NCBI GenBank assembly: GCA_003452915.1
Contig: DMMZ01000042.1
Location: 25,849-89,848 of the forward strand
DNA: 64,000 nucleotides
DNA from: Clostridiales bacterium
GTDB lineage: Bacteria > Bacillota > Clostridia > Oscillospirales > CAG-382
Direction of reading: 5' to 3'
A program made the translations under genes and the position numbers. The notes under the pieces are model-generated. The model was given only the letters and a program-made list of their open reading frames with translations, was not told where the DNA came from and did no database searches. Position 1 is the stretch's first letter; every line of letters begins with the position of its first letter. Of this stretch, positions 26,236-32,906 are shown in pieces.

Positions 26236-28773
26236 ATGAAGGCAAAAGCAACTAAGTTTATATCATTTCTATTAATGTTTATTTTTGTTTTTTCTGTTTT
26301 AATCGGATGCGAAAACGGAAAAACCGGTGAGGAAAGCACTAATTCTATTACTGACAACTCAACAGCAATTAAAGAAAAAATCGACAAACTTTATGTAAGT
26401 GAATTAAACAGAAACAAAGAGTTGGTTTGCATAAATACAGGCAATACCTACACAACGACAGGTGACGCTGATGATAACGGAAGTGTAAAGCTGACCGACG
26501 GTGTATATGCTGCCGAAGAAAGCACAGACACCGGCTGGGCAACCTTTAATTATTCTTCTGTGATAGAAATTAACGTTAAGCTTGATGGCGTTACCGAGGG
26601 AATCAATTATTTCAGCCTTAATATGCTTCAGGTCATAAAAAATAGTATTTATTCAGCCGACGAAGTAAAGGTTTTTGCTTCTCTGGACGGTGTAGAATAT
26701 GTTGAAATCGGATTAATGATAAGAACAATTACTGAAAGTAATCTTAAACTTTATGAGCTTACTTTATCAGGCGGAATAAAAGCGGCTTACATACGCTATA
26801 CAGTTAAATCAGAAAAAAGCGGAAAAGCCTATATTGATGAGGTTGGTGTTTACGCTTACGGTGAGAAAGATAAGACAAATGAGATGGAACTAATAACTTA
26901 CGATACAAAATACGATGGTAAGCTGCCAGAAGAGGTTACTACTCCTGTTTACTGGGATAAGAGTGACGAGGATTATGATACAGTAAAAAATCTGATTCTG
27001 GGTAGAACACCTTCAGTTTTCACAATGAATCTTAGCATAGATTTGGATGTGTCGACTTCACCGGCATCGGATATTTATAAACTGACTGACGGAGAATACA
27101 CACAAAGTGCCAAGTATACCGATCCAGCACTTTTTTGGTCTGCTTCAGCAGTTTCGAATACAGACGGCAGGCTGTTTATATTCGATTTGGAGAAGACCTC
27201 TGCGATTACCGGATTCCGTACAAATTTCGTTGTAGCATCATATGCAGGTGTTTCTTTGCCTGACTCGTATGTTGTTTATTCCTCCGAGAACGGTAAAACA
27301 TGGGATGTAATATACCGCAGGGACGGAATACGCGGCGAAAATACGCTGAATGATACTATTGTTTCGGTTAAGGACGATTTTGATAAAGCATATCGTGCAA
27401 GATTTGTTGCTGTATTTTTTGATGTGGAAGGACACACGCGCTTTGATGAAATTGAAATATATGGTACTAAATCAACAGAACAGGCATCACCTGTTTCCGA
27501 AAAAGGAAATACAAAGTTTTTTGGCGGTAAATTTCCTGTTCCGGAAGATGTTAACGGTATTAAAGATACTTTATTGATGTATCACAGCTATGCAGGCACT
27601 CTAGAAACTCCTGGTCAGGTATTGAGCTTTAATGAAGAGCAGTGTATGACCTGGTTAGCTTATTATGACCGTGATGGCAATATAAAAGATACATATTTTG
27701 ATACTTTTATTTTTCTGGGCGGTGGTCAGACTGTCGAATGGAATAAAGCTGATATGTGGAAGAAATATAATGATAATCTATTTGCTGATAGTGTAAACCT
27801 GTCTGCCTTGAATTCCGCAGCAGCTAAGGTTGGAGAAGCTCTTGGTAAAGATGATTTTAAAGCAAAGGTTATGCTTACATTATTTCTACCAAGCAAAGAA
27901 TTTACAGAATTCGGCGATATCGACGGTGATGGTAAAAATGAAGATTTAAGCACGCTCGAAGGCAAGAAAAAGGTGATGGCTTGGCATATAGATGAGTATA
28001 TAAGCCGCTTTAACGGTGCGAATTACACTAACCTTGAGCTTGTCGGTTTTTACTGGCATGACGAAGTAATAAGGTATGACGATGTATCACTACCTGCTGC
28101 AATACGTTTTTGTGCAGATAAAACGCATGAAAGCGGAGATTACATTATAATGTCTTGCCCGTATTATCTGGCATCGGGTTATTATGATTGGTATAATCTT
28201 GGTTTTGACCTTGCATTTAATCAGCCTGCTTATTATTTTTGGAATAATAATGAAACAGCAATACCAAAAACCTCAACAATAGCAAAAGCTCTGGGTTATG
28301 GTGTTGAAATGGAGGTCGAAGGTGATGCTGTTACCGATATTAATTGTTTGAATAAATATATCGGTTACTTAAAAGGCGGCGTTGATTACGGATACATGAA
28401 CGCTGTACATATGTATTATTACAGCCAGCCTTATTATACTTCCTGCAAATCCACGTCCATACTTGGCAGACAACTATATGAGCTAAATTATCGTTTTGTA
28501 AAAGGTACTTTGTCTTTTGAAACGAGCGAAGCCGTTTATGATGATGTATTTGCTGTTGCTCCAGGGGAGGCCCTTAGTGAAAGATTGGAGTTGGACGGAA
28601 TAAGCTACAAGCTTTCTTCTTCCACTAAATACGGAACGTTAAAGTTAGCTAAGGACGGCAGATTTTCATACAAACCTTTTGATGGCTTTACAGGAGAGGA
28701 CAGCTTCTTTATAGAAGTTATGGTTTCCGGAGCAGAAACAGTTATCTATGAAATAAAAGTAAATGTAGGGTAA
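26236..28773 (+). CDS. surface lipoprotein with discoidin-like, DUF4855-like and cadherin/Ig-like tail domains
   Basis: An 845-residue lipoprotein: signal with lipobox VLIGC (Cys near 30). Two beta-sandwich regions, about 45-215 (TDGVYAAEESTDTGWATFNYSS..., SLDGVEYVEIG) and about 270-410 (TDGEYTQSAKYTDP..., YSSENGKTWDVIYR), look like F5/8 type C carbohydrate-binding modules. Residues about 440-740 (TLLMYHSYAGTLETPG..., DTFIFLGGG, FYWHDEV) resemble DUF4855, a barrel family found with carbohydrate-active proteins. The C terminus (STKYGTLKLAKDGRFSYKPFDGFTGEDSFF) is a Big/cadherin-like repeat. Likely binds or cleaves a surface glycan; no active site is certain. Same operon as the preceding gene; its tail domain recurs at the right edge of the window. 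Confidence 0.7.
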   Translation: MKAKATKFISFLLMFIFVFSVLIGCENGKTGEESTNSITDNSTAIKEKIDKLYVSELNRNKELVCINTGNTYTTTGDADDNGSVKLTDGVYAAEESTDTGWATFNYSSVIEINVKLDGVTEGINYFSLNMLQVIKNSIYSADEVKVFASLDGVEYVEIGLMIRTITESNLKLYELTLSGGIKAAYIRYTVKSEKSGKAYIDEVGVYAYGEKDKTNEMELITYDTKYDGKLPEEVTTPVYWDKSDEDYDTVKNLILGRTPSVFTMNLSIDLDVSTSPASDIYKLTDGEYTQSAKYTDPALFWSASAVSNTDGRLFIFDLEKTSAITGFRTNFVVASYAGVSLPDSYVVYSSENGKTWDVIYRRDGIRGENTLNDTIVSVKDDFDKAYRARFVAVFFDVEGHTRFDEIEIYGTKSTEQASPVSEKGNTKFFGGKFPVPEDVNGIKDTLLMYHSYAGTLETPGQVLSFNEEQCMTWLAYYDRDGNIKDTYFDTFIFLGGGQTVEWNKADMWKKYNDNLFADSVNLSALNSAAAKVGEALGKDDFKAKVMLTLFLPSKEFTEFGDIDGDGKNEDLSTLEGKKKVMAWHIDEYISRFNGANYTNLELVGFYWHDEVIRYDDVSLPAAIRFCADKTHESGDYIIMSCPYYLASGYYDWYNLGFDLAFNQPAYYFWNNNETAIPKTSTIAKALGYGVEMEVEGDAVTDINCLNKYIGYLKGGVDYGYMNAVHMYYYSQPYYTSCKSTSILGRQLYELNYRFVKGTLSFETSEAVYDDVFAVAPGEALSERLELDGISYKLSSSTKYGTLKLAKDGRFSYKPFDGFTGEDSFFIEVMVSGAETVIYEIKVNVG

Positions 28774-28808
28774 AATGTTTTTGGTATAAATTATTTTATT
28801 AATAACTA

Positions 28809-28837
28809 TTGAAAAAGTTTAATAAGTATGGTAGAAT
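28809..28837 (+). promoter_or_regulatory. promoter of tRNA-Leu
   Basis: TTGAAA (28809-28814), 17 bases, TAGAAT (28832-28837), about 52 bases before the mature tRNA. Confidence 0.55.
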
Positions 28838-28852
28838 ACTTTCCGTCCTCAA

Positions 28853-28884
28853 AAAACTGCAGTATGAAAAACATCTGCAGTTTT
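28853..28884 (+). terminator. hairpin between the tRNA promoter and the tRNA
   Basis: AAAACTGCAG (28853-28862) pairs with CTGCAGTTTT (28875-28884) and ends 4 bases before the tRNA. It may end transcripts from the lipoprotein gene or be part of the pre-tRNA leader. Confidence 0.5.
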
Positions 28885-28888
28885 ATAA

Positions 28889-28975
28889 GCCGGTGTGATG
28901 GAATTGGCAGACGTGCTGGACTCAAAATCCAGTGATAGCAATATCGTGCGGGTTCGACCCCCGCCACCGGCACCA
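28889..28975 (+). tRNA. tRNA-Leu (anticodon CAA), CCA encoded
   Basis: Acceptor GCCGGTG (28889-28895) pairs with CACCGGC (28965-28971), followed by A and an encoded CCA. The anticodon stem CTGGA/TCCAG holds the loop CTCAAAA, giving anticodon CAA (reads UUG). A long variable arm (GTGATAGCAATATCGTGC) marks it as class II, and GGTTCGACCCC is the T arm. A terminator hairpin follows at once. Confidence 0.97.
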
Positions 28976-29239
28976 CGAAACGAACCAGACATTCATACAA
29001 TGTCTGGTTCTTTCTTTTAATTATTCGATTTCGGAAACGCTGATAACACAAGGAAAAGCAAGACAGGTGGGTGCAAAACGCCCGTGCTGCCTTGCTTTTT
29101 TATATTTTGAAATTATCCTTAAGCGAGTTCCGCAAAAAGCAATTTGCACCCACCTTGAGCCGTAAACGAGAAAAATTAAATAGTTAAGAGAATAATTAAA
29201 TAGTATGATTTAGCTTGCCTAAACAGGATTACTCCGACT
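28974..29239. repeat. direct repeat R1 of the recombinase cassette (starts at the tRNA 3' end)
   Basis: About 266 bases that align without a gap to 30532-30797 (offset 1558); over the first 257 I count about 15 differences, more than half of them between 29026 and 29040. Identity begins with the last CA of the tRNA CCA end and fades after GCCTAAACAGGATT. It contains the tRNA terminator and, further on, a 12-bp inverted repeat GGTGGGTGCAAA (29066-29077) with TTTGCACCCACC (29143-29154). Confidence 0.9.
28982..29018 (+). terminator. terminator of tRNA-Leu
   Basis: GAACCAGACATT (28982-28993) pairs perfectly with AATGTCTGGTTC (28999-29010) and is followed by TTTCTTTT. The same hairpin recurs in R2 (30540-30576). 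Confidence 0.85.
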
Positions 29240-29249
29240 TGATATTAGG

Positions 29250-30215
29250 CTAAATACTCTTTTTTGTAGAGTATTTTGTGTTTTTTCTTTGTCTTACACC
29301 GTTCTCATCTGTCTCGACATTGCTGCGCCGTTTTTTTTCGGCTTGTACCATGTCAAAGATTTCTTTCGGAATAATGGGCGGATTGTTATTCTCCGAAGCG
29401 AACTTATCATGCTCACCTTGATTGTTAACGCGCTTGTCTCTGTAGGTGGGCTTGTACGTTTTATAGATGATCGCTGTGCCGTAGTATTTTGTGTTTTCAA
29501 GAATGCACTCAATCGTCCGCTTCGGCCATTGCTTTCTTCCCTTGGGCGAGAGAATACCATCATATTCGAGAGCAGCTTTAATTTTAACGATACTCATTCC
29601 AGTAATGTAAGAATTGAAGATTTTTCGTACAACAGCCGCTTCTTCTTCAAATATCACTAGATCACCGTTATCATCCTGACGGTAACCGTAGCACGGTTTA
29701 TTGTATAGTGCCGAGGTTCCGTCTGCGATTTGTTTTTCTATACTCCAGCGGACATTCATGCTATGATCCTCAAGTTCATCTTGTGCAATGCTGCTGTATA
29801 TTGTAAGAAGCTGTTCATCGACACCGTCTGTGTAATAAATTTGTTCACTCATAAAGCAAATATCGATACCGTTTGCCCGTAGTTTGCGGACAGCTTCAAG
29901 CGCTACAATCGTATCTCGGCTGAATCGACTGAGGCTTTTTACGACCACCAAATCGAGTTTATGAGATACACAATCATAAAGAAGCCGTTGAAATTCATTT
30001 CTTTTCAGAGCGTCGGCTCCACTTTCAACATCTAAATATATGTCCGCGATTTTCCAGTCCGGATGCCTGATGACATACTGTGTTATGCCAGATGCTTGAG
30101 AAGAAAAGCTTCGAAGCTGCTTTTTACTGCTTGAGCTTACTCGGCAGTAGATACCGACCCATTTCCAACCAGGGATTTGAGGCTTTGGGGGGATAACGGT
30201 GACTTTTTTATCCAT
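29250..30215 (-). CDS. serine recombinase/site-specific integrase, 3'-truncated
   Basis: A 321-residue large-serine-recombinase type protein. The resolvase catalytic domain spans about 18-160: YCRVSSSS with the nucleophile Ser near 26, LVVVKSLSRFSRD near 88, DELEDHSMNVR near 151. The recombinase domain (PF07508 type) follows: PCYGYRQDD, GMSIVKIKAALEYDGILSPKG, W...TIECILENTKYYGTAI. Family members go on for another 150-250 residues with a zinc ribbon and coiled coil; this one stops at KYSTKKSI, just where the ribbon should begin and 11 bases before the end of repeat R1. AAAGG ribosome site before ATG 30215. It may be inactive. Flanked by 266-bp direct repeats beside tRNA-Leu, so it belonged to a mobile element. 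Confidence 0.85.
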   Translation of the reverse strand: MDKKVTVIPPKPQIPGWKWVGIYCRVSSSSKKQLRSFSSQASGITQYVIRHPDWKIADIYLDVESGADALKRNEFQRLLYDCVSHKLDLVVVKSLSRFSRDTIVALEAVRKLRANGIDICFMSEQIYYTDGVDEQLLTIYSSIAQDELEDHSMNVRWSIEKQIADGTSALYNKPCYGYRQDDNGDLVIFEEEAAVVRKIFNSYITGMSIVKIKAALEYDGILSPKGRKQWPKRTIECILENTKYYGTAIIYKTYKPTYRDKRVNNQGEHDKFASENNNPPIIPKEIFDMVQAEKKRRSNVETDENGVRQRKNTKYSTKKSI

Positions 30216-30385
30216 AATAACACGCCTTTCTGTTCAAGAATAGCTTCCATTTCTTTCGATCCGTGGGTTTTACATAAATTTTGGGTTGATCGGTACAATG
30301 ATTCGATTGCTATTTCCAAGTAACAGATACTCCATTTTTTGCTTGAAGAATGACTTTTAATCAATAAAATAGACTAATTACTTTT

Positions 30386-30413
30386 ATTATATCATAGATT
30401 TTTTTAGTTACAA
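30386..30413 (-). promoter_or_regulatory. probable promoter of the recombinase gene
   Basis: Minus-strand TTGTAA (30413-30408), 16 bases, TATAAT (30391-30386). The 171 bases to the start codon hold only an overlapping 75-codon TTG frame (30364-30137) without a ribosome site. The rest of the 30216-30531 gap shows nothing apart from the degenerate repeat tail. Confidence 0.5.
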
Positions 30414-30470
30414 TAGTTCGGTAAAATATTTTAAAAAACACTTATTTTTCTAGTGTTATTCCATTTTTTC

Positions 30471-30531
30471 ACCCACCTGAACCGCGATGAAGAGAAAAAT
30501 TTAATTGTGTTAAAAAATAGCCTAAACAAAT
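30471..30531. repeat. third, degenerate copy of the repeat tail
   Basis: CACCCACCTGAACCGC..., GAGAAAAATT and AATAGCCTAAACA match the last ~80 bases of R1 (from CACCCACCTTGAGCC to GCCTAAACAGG) with gaps. It abuts R2 directly, so R2 is preceded by the end of an older repeat. Confidence 0.6.
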
Positions 30532-30797
30532 CACGAAACGAACCAGACATTCATACAATGTCTGGTTCTTTCTTTTAATTATTCTATCTAATAAGAGCCG
30601 ATAACACAAGGAAAAGCAAGACAGGTGGGTGCAAAACGCCCGTACTGCCTTGCTTTTTTATATTTTGAGATTAACCTTAAGCGAGTTCCGTAAAAAGCAA
30701 TTTGCACCCACCTTGAGCTGTAAACGAGAAAAATTAAATAGTTAAAAGAATAATTAAATAGTATGATTTGGCTTGCCTAAACAGGATTGCTACGACT
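30532..30797. repeat. direct repeat R2 of the recombinase cassette
   Basis: Gap-free copy of 28974-29239 including a duplicate of the tRNA terminator (30540-30576), both arms of the GGTGGGTGCAAA inverted repeat and the GCCTAAACAGGATT end. Bases 30798-30908 beyond it show no gene. Confidence 0.9.
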
Positions 30798-30908
30798 ACA
30801 GGTAATATTGCTAGTAATCATTATCTCCTTCCATATCATAAAGCCAATAATGATTATATGAGGATAGTAATGAATATACAATATTCAACCATTAATCTTT
30901 TATTAATG

Positions 30909-31508
30909 CTAATCCAATAATGTTTGTATACTATCGTCTATATATTTTTCATATTCATCAAAGTCTTTACTTTGGGTGTTTACGTCGTCGTAATATTTAA
31001 CAACTTTAAAAGGTACTCCAAAATCGCTCAGCCTTCTAGCTTTGGAACCGAGAGCATTATACTCAAGCTTCTGTAACAATAGCCCTAATCCCGGAACATC
31101 GTCTATATGCTTATTTTGTAAAACAGAAATTCTATATCGATAAAACACATCAAATAGTCCCAAGTATTTTACTAAATGATACTTAAAAACATTGTATACA
31201 TAATCAGCAACGGTTCGTATAGCAGCATCTTTAGACATAGGTGAATTGATTTTGTTTGTATAGTAATCCACCATTGACAAAAATCCACCTTGAAGATATG
31301 AATGTAACAATACAGTAACTAAAGAATAAATCTGTCTTTCACCGGTTTTAAGATCAATTACAATTTTGAGTTTTTCTTCTTTAACTATAGGTAGTACAAC
31401 GTCCATGATAAGTTGAAACCCACGCCAATTTAATTCACGAGCATTACTTTTCGCTAATGAAATAGATACATCTTTGATCTTGTCCAGTTGTGAAGTGCTA
31501 AGACGCAT
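30909..31508 (-). pseudogene. C-terminal fragment of an unrecognised protein fused behind truncated asd
   Basis: A 199-codon frame from ATG 31508, overlapping the asd fragment's stop by 11 bases. The sequence (NWRGFQLIMDVVLPIV, QIYSLVTVLLHSYLQGG, VPGLGLLLQKLEYNAL, RRLSDFGVPFKVVKYYDD, FDEYEKYIDDSIQTLL) is helical, mid-charged and ends as a natural C terminus, but lacks any start-of-protein character and its upstream part is replaced by asd. The LEYNAL...SDFGVPFKVVKYY pattern reminds me of the end of DEAD/DEAH-type helicase proteins; I cannot confirm it. The GGAGG-less ATG may simply lie within the lost gene. Joined at a rearrangement point near 31505. Confidence 0.45.
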
Positions 31509-31755
31509 TATCCGCCCATTCCAAGCTTGCACCTTTAGAACCTTCTTTTTCCGCAAAAAATACCAGATCAAGCTTCTTGAATAAATCTTCACTGACTTTT
31601 TGTACATTTACAGGTACACCATCGATTATTTCGTTCCTTTCCCTTGTTGCCATAATTGTTATTGGTCCGTCAACAGGAAATTTTCTTTCATTTAATATCC
31701 GAACAAGATGCTCTCCGACCGGACCCACACCTAAAACTCCAACTTTTAATCCCAT
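31498..31755 (-). pseudogene. asd: aspartate-semialdehyde dehydrogenase, 5' fragment
   Basis: 85 codons of the NADP-binding start of aspartate-semialdehyde dehydrogenase, which makes the branch intermediate for Thr, Met and Lys: MGLKVGVLGVGPVGEHLVRIL (nucleotide-binding loop, here GVGPVG instead of GATGxVG as in one clostridial subtype), NERKFPVDGPITIMATRER, KKLDLVFFAEKEGSKGASLEWA. It stops at TAG 31498 just after WADNA, long before the catalytic Cys; normal length is about 330-360. GGAGGAATT site precedes ATG. All upstream control elements (promoter, Thr-rich leader peptide, terminator) are intact, so the gene lost its body recently or by a clean rearrangement. Confidence 0.8.
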
Positions 31756-31867
31756 TATATAATTCCTCCAAAAAATTAATTTTAATTAAACTGATAAAAT
31801 TTATCAGTCATCAGCCCATCAAAGCAATATGAAGATGCATGCAGTATCAAGGCGATCACCCCCTTTC

Positions 31868-31909
31868 ACAAAATAAAAACACCTTACCGAAATGTCGTCG
31901 ATAAGGTGT
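31868..31909 (-). terminator. attenuator terminator upstream of asd
   Basis: On the minus strand ACACCTTATCGA (31909-31898) pairs with TCGGTAAGGTGT (31890-31879), one T-G wobble, 7-base loop, and is followed by TTTTATTTT. It stands between the leader peptide stop (31949) and the asd start (31755), 112 bases before the latter. Confidence 0.85.
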
Positions 31910-31948
31910 AAAAAATATATCTCGTCGGCAGATTGCTGACTTAAAACG

Positions 31949-31990
31949 CTAACTCTGAATGGTAGTGGTGGTGTAGAAGAAGCGTATCAT
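31949..31990 (-). CDS. threonine-rich leader peptide of the asd attenuator
   Basis: A 13-codon frame MIRFFYTTTTIQS with stop TAG at 31951-31949, carrying four consecutive Thr codons (ACC ACC ACT ACC) followed by Ile. AAGGA lies 9 bases before ATG, and the frame begins about 28 bases after the expected transcription start. A terminator follows 40 bases after the stop. This is the layout of ribosome-mediated attenuation, with Thr/Ile composition like E. coli thrL, in front of a gene of the aspartate family. Antiterminator pairing is not fully resolved: CTGCCGA (about 31933-31927) could pair with the terminator's TTCGGTA, and GTCAGCA/TGCCGAC forms a small pause-type stem. Confidence 0.75.
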   Translation of the reverse strand: MIRFFYTTTTIQS

Positions 31991-32024
31991 AATACTAGTT
32001 CCTTATAATTAAATAATTTAAGCT

Positions 32025-32053
32025 ATATTAACATAGCTGTTCAAATATGTCAA
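32025..32053 (-). promoter_or_regulatory. promoter of the asd leader transcript
   Basis: Minus-strand TTGACA (32053-32048), 17 bases, TAATAT (32030-32025). The -10 box lies in a 6-bp palindrome AGCTAT...ATAGCT (32021-32038). Confidence 0.75.
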
Positions 32054-32111
32054 TATTTATTTTATGCAAAACATATATCATTGAACAATAATAATAAGAA
32101 AACCGAGCCAA

Positions 32112-32225
32112 TTATTCAGGCTCGACTTCGATTTCCTTCCCATTACGAAAAACAAACGTTATACTTCCGTTCTTGTGAATAATGCTTTTCTCTATTGTAA
32201 TCCTACAAGATAAGTATCTTATTGA
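32112..32225 (-). pseudogene. C-terminal relic of a second serine recombinase
   Basis: 37 sense codons ending in TAA: ...LSCRITIEKSIIHKNGSITFVFRNGKEIEVEPE. The I(I/V)HK(N/D)G.I.F.F(R/K)NG.E motif is the usual tail of large serine recombinases. An in-frame TAG precedes it at 32226-32228 and the rest of the gene is gone; the next gene's promoter region begins here. It lies on the wrong side of the 29250-30215 recombinase to be its missing end, so it comes from another element. GAGCC/GGCTC at 32105-32123 forms a terminator-like stem over its stop. Confidence 0.6.
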
Positions 32226-32283
32226 CTAACCAAAAACGGTGTGATATACTTTTTAAAATAATTAAGTAGTAGGAAGGTTTTTT

Positions 32284-32892
32284 ATGAAAATACTATTTCA
32301 AGGCGACAGTATAACAGATGCATTACGTAATAGAGCAGATATACACGATTTAGGAAACGGCTACCCAAAATATGCCGCAGAGCTTTTAAAAAAAGAATAT
32401 CCGAACAAAGAATTTGAATTCATTAACCTCGGTATAAGCGGAGATAAGGCAGAAAGCTTAAAGGCTCGCTGGCAGAGTGACTGTGTTGACCTGCAGCCTG
32501 ATATCGTATCAATTCTGCTTGGTGTAAATGACACATGGCATTTTGCAGAAAAAGAAGCTTGGATGCCAAACGAGTATTTTGAGGAATGTTACAGAGATAT
32601 TCTTACACAGATAAAAACAAAAACGAAAGCTAAGATAATCATACTTGAGCAGTTTTTGTTATATACCCCAGACAAGGCGTTTTTCAGAGTTGATTTGAAT
32701 CCAAAGATAGACATTACACGTAAACTTGCACGTGAGTTTGCTGATATTTTTGTTCCGTTAGACGGTATTTTTGCAGCCGCTTCGATTAAAAAAGAGCCGA
32801 CCTTCTGGGCAGCTGACGGTGTTCATCCGACTTTAGACGGAGCAAAGCTGATTGCAGAGCATTATTTACAGGCTATTAAAACATTGTTATGA
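32284..32892 (+). CDS. SGNH/GDSL-type hydrolase (acetylesterase-like)
   Basis: A 202-residue hydrolase with the complete SGNH set: MKILFQGDSITD (Ser in block I), LGNGYPKYA, NLGISGDKAESLKARW (block II Gly), ILLGVNDTWHF (block III Asn), and DGVHPTLDGAKLIA (block V Asp-His). No signal peptide, so intracellular. This subtype often removes acetyl groups from imported oligosaccharides; the adjacent galT (overlap of 4 bases between the longest galT frame and this stop) fits a galactose/carbohydrate role. Confidence 0.88.
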   Translation: MKILFQGDSITDALRNRADIHDLGNGYPKYAAELLKKEYPNKEFEFINLGISGDKAESLKARWQSDCVDLQPDIVSILLGVNDTWHFAEKEAWMPNEYFEECYRDILTQIKTKTKAKIIILEQFLLYTPDKAFFRVDLNPKIDITRKLAREFADIFVPLDGIFAAASIKKEPTFWAADGVHPTLDGAKLIAEHYLQAIKTLL

Positions 32893-32906
32893 GGGGAAAA
32901 TGTTCA

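Noticed and set aside
28806..29051. An 81-codon minus-strand frame across tRNA-Leu
   Set aside because: It lies antisense on the tRNA and has no ribosome site; shadow only.
29289..29660. A 123-codon plus-strand frame opposite the recombinase
   Set aside because: Complement of a conserved catalytic gene; low-complexity residues and no start signal.
30137..30364. A 75-codon minus-strand frame overlapping the recombinase start
   Set aside because: TTG start without ribosome site, largely overlapping the better supported recombinase; kept only as a remark.
31498..31607. Longer start (31607) for the C-terminal fragment
   Set aside because: The extra codons are asd read out of frame; the internal ATG 31508 marks the point where the protein-like sequence begins.
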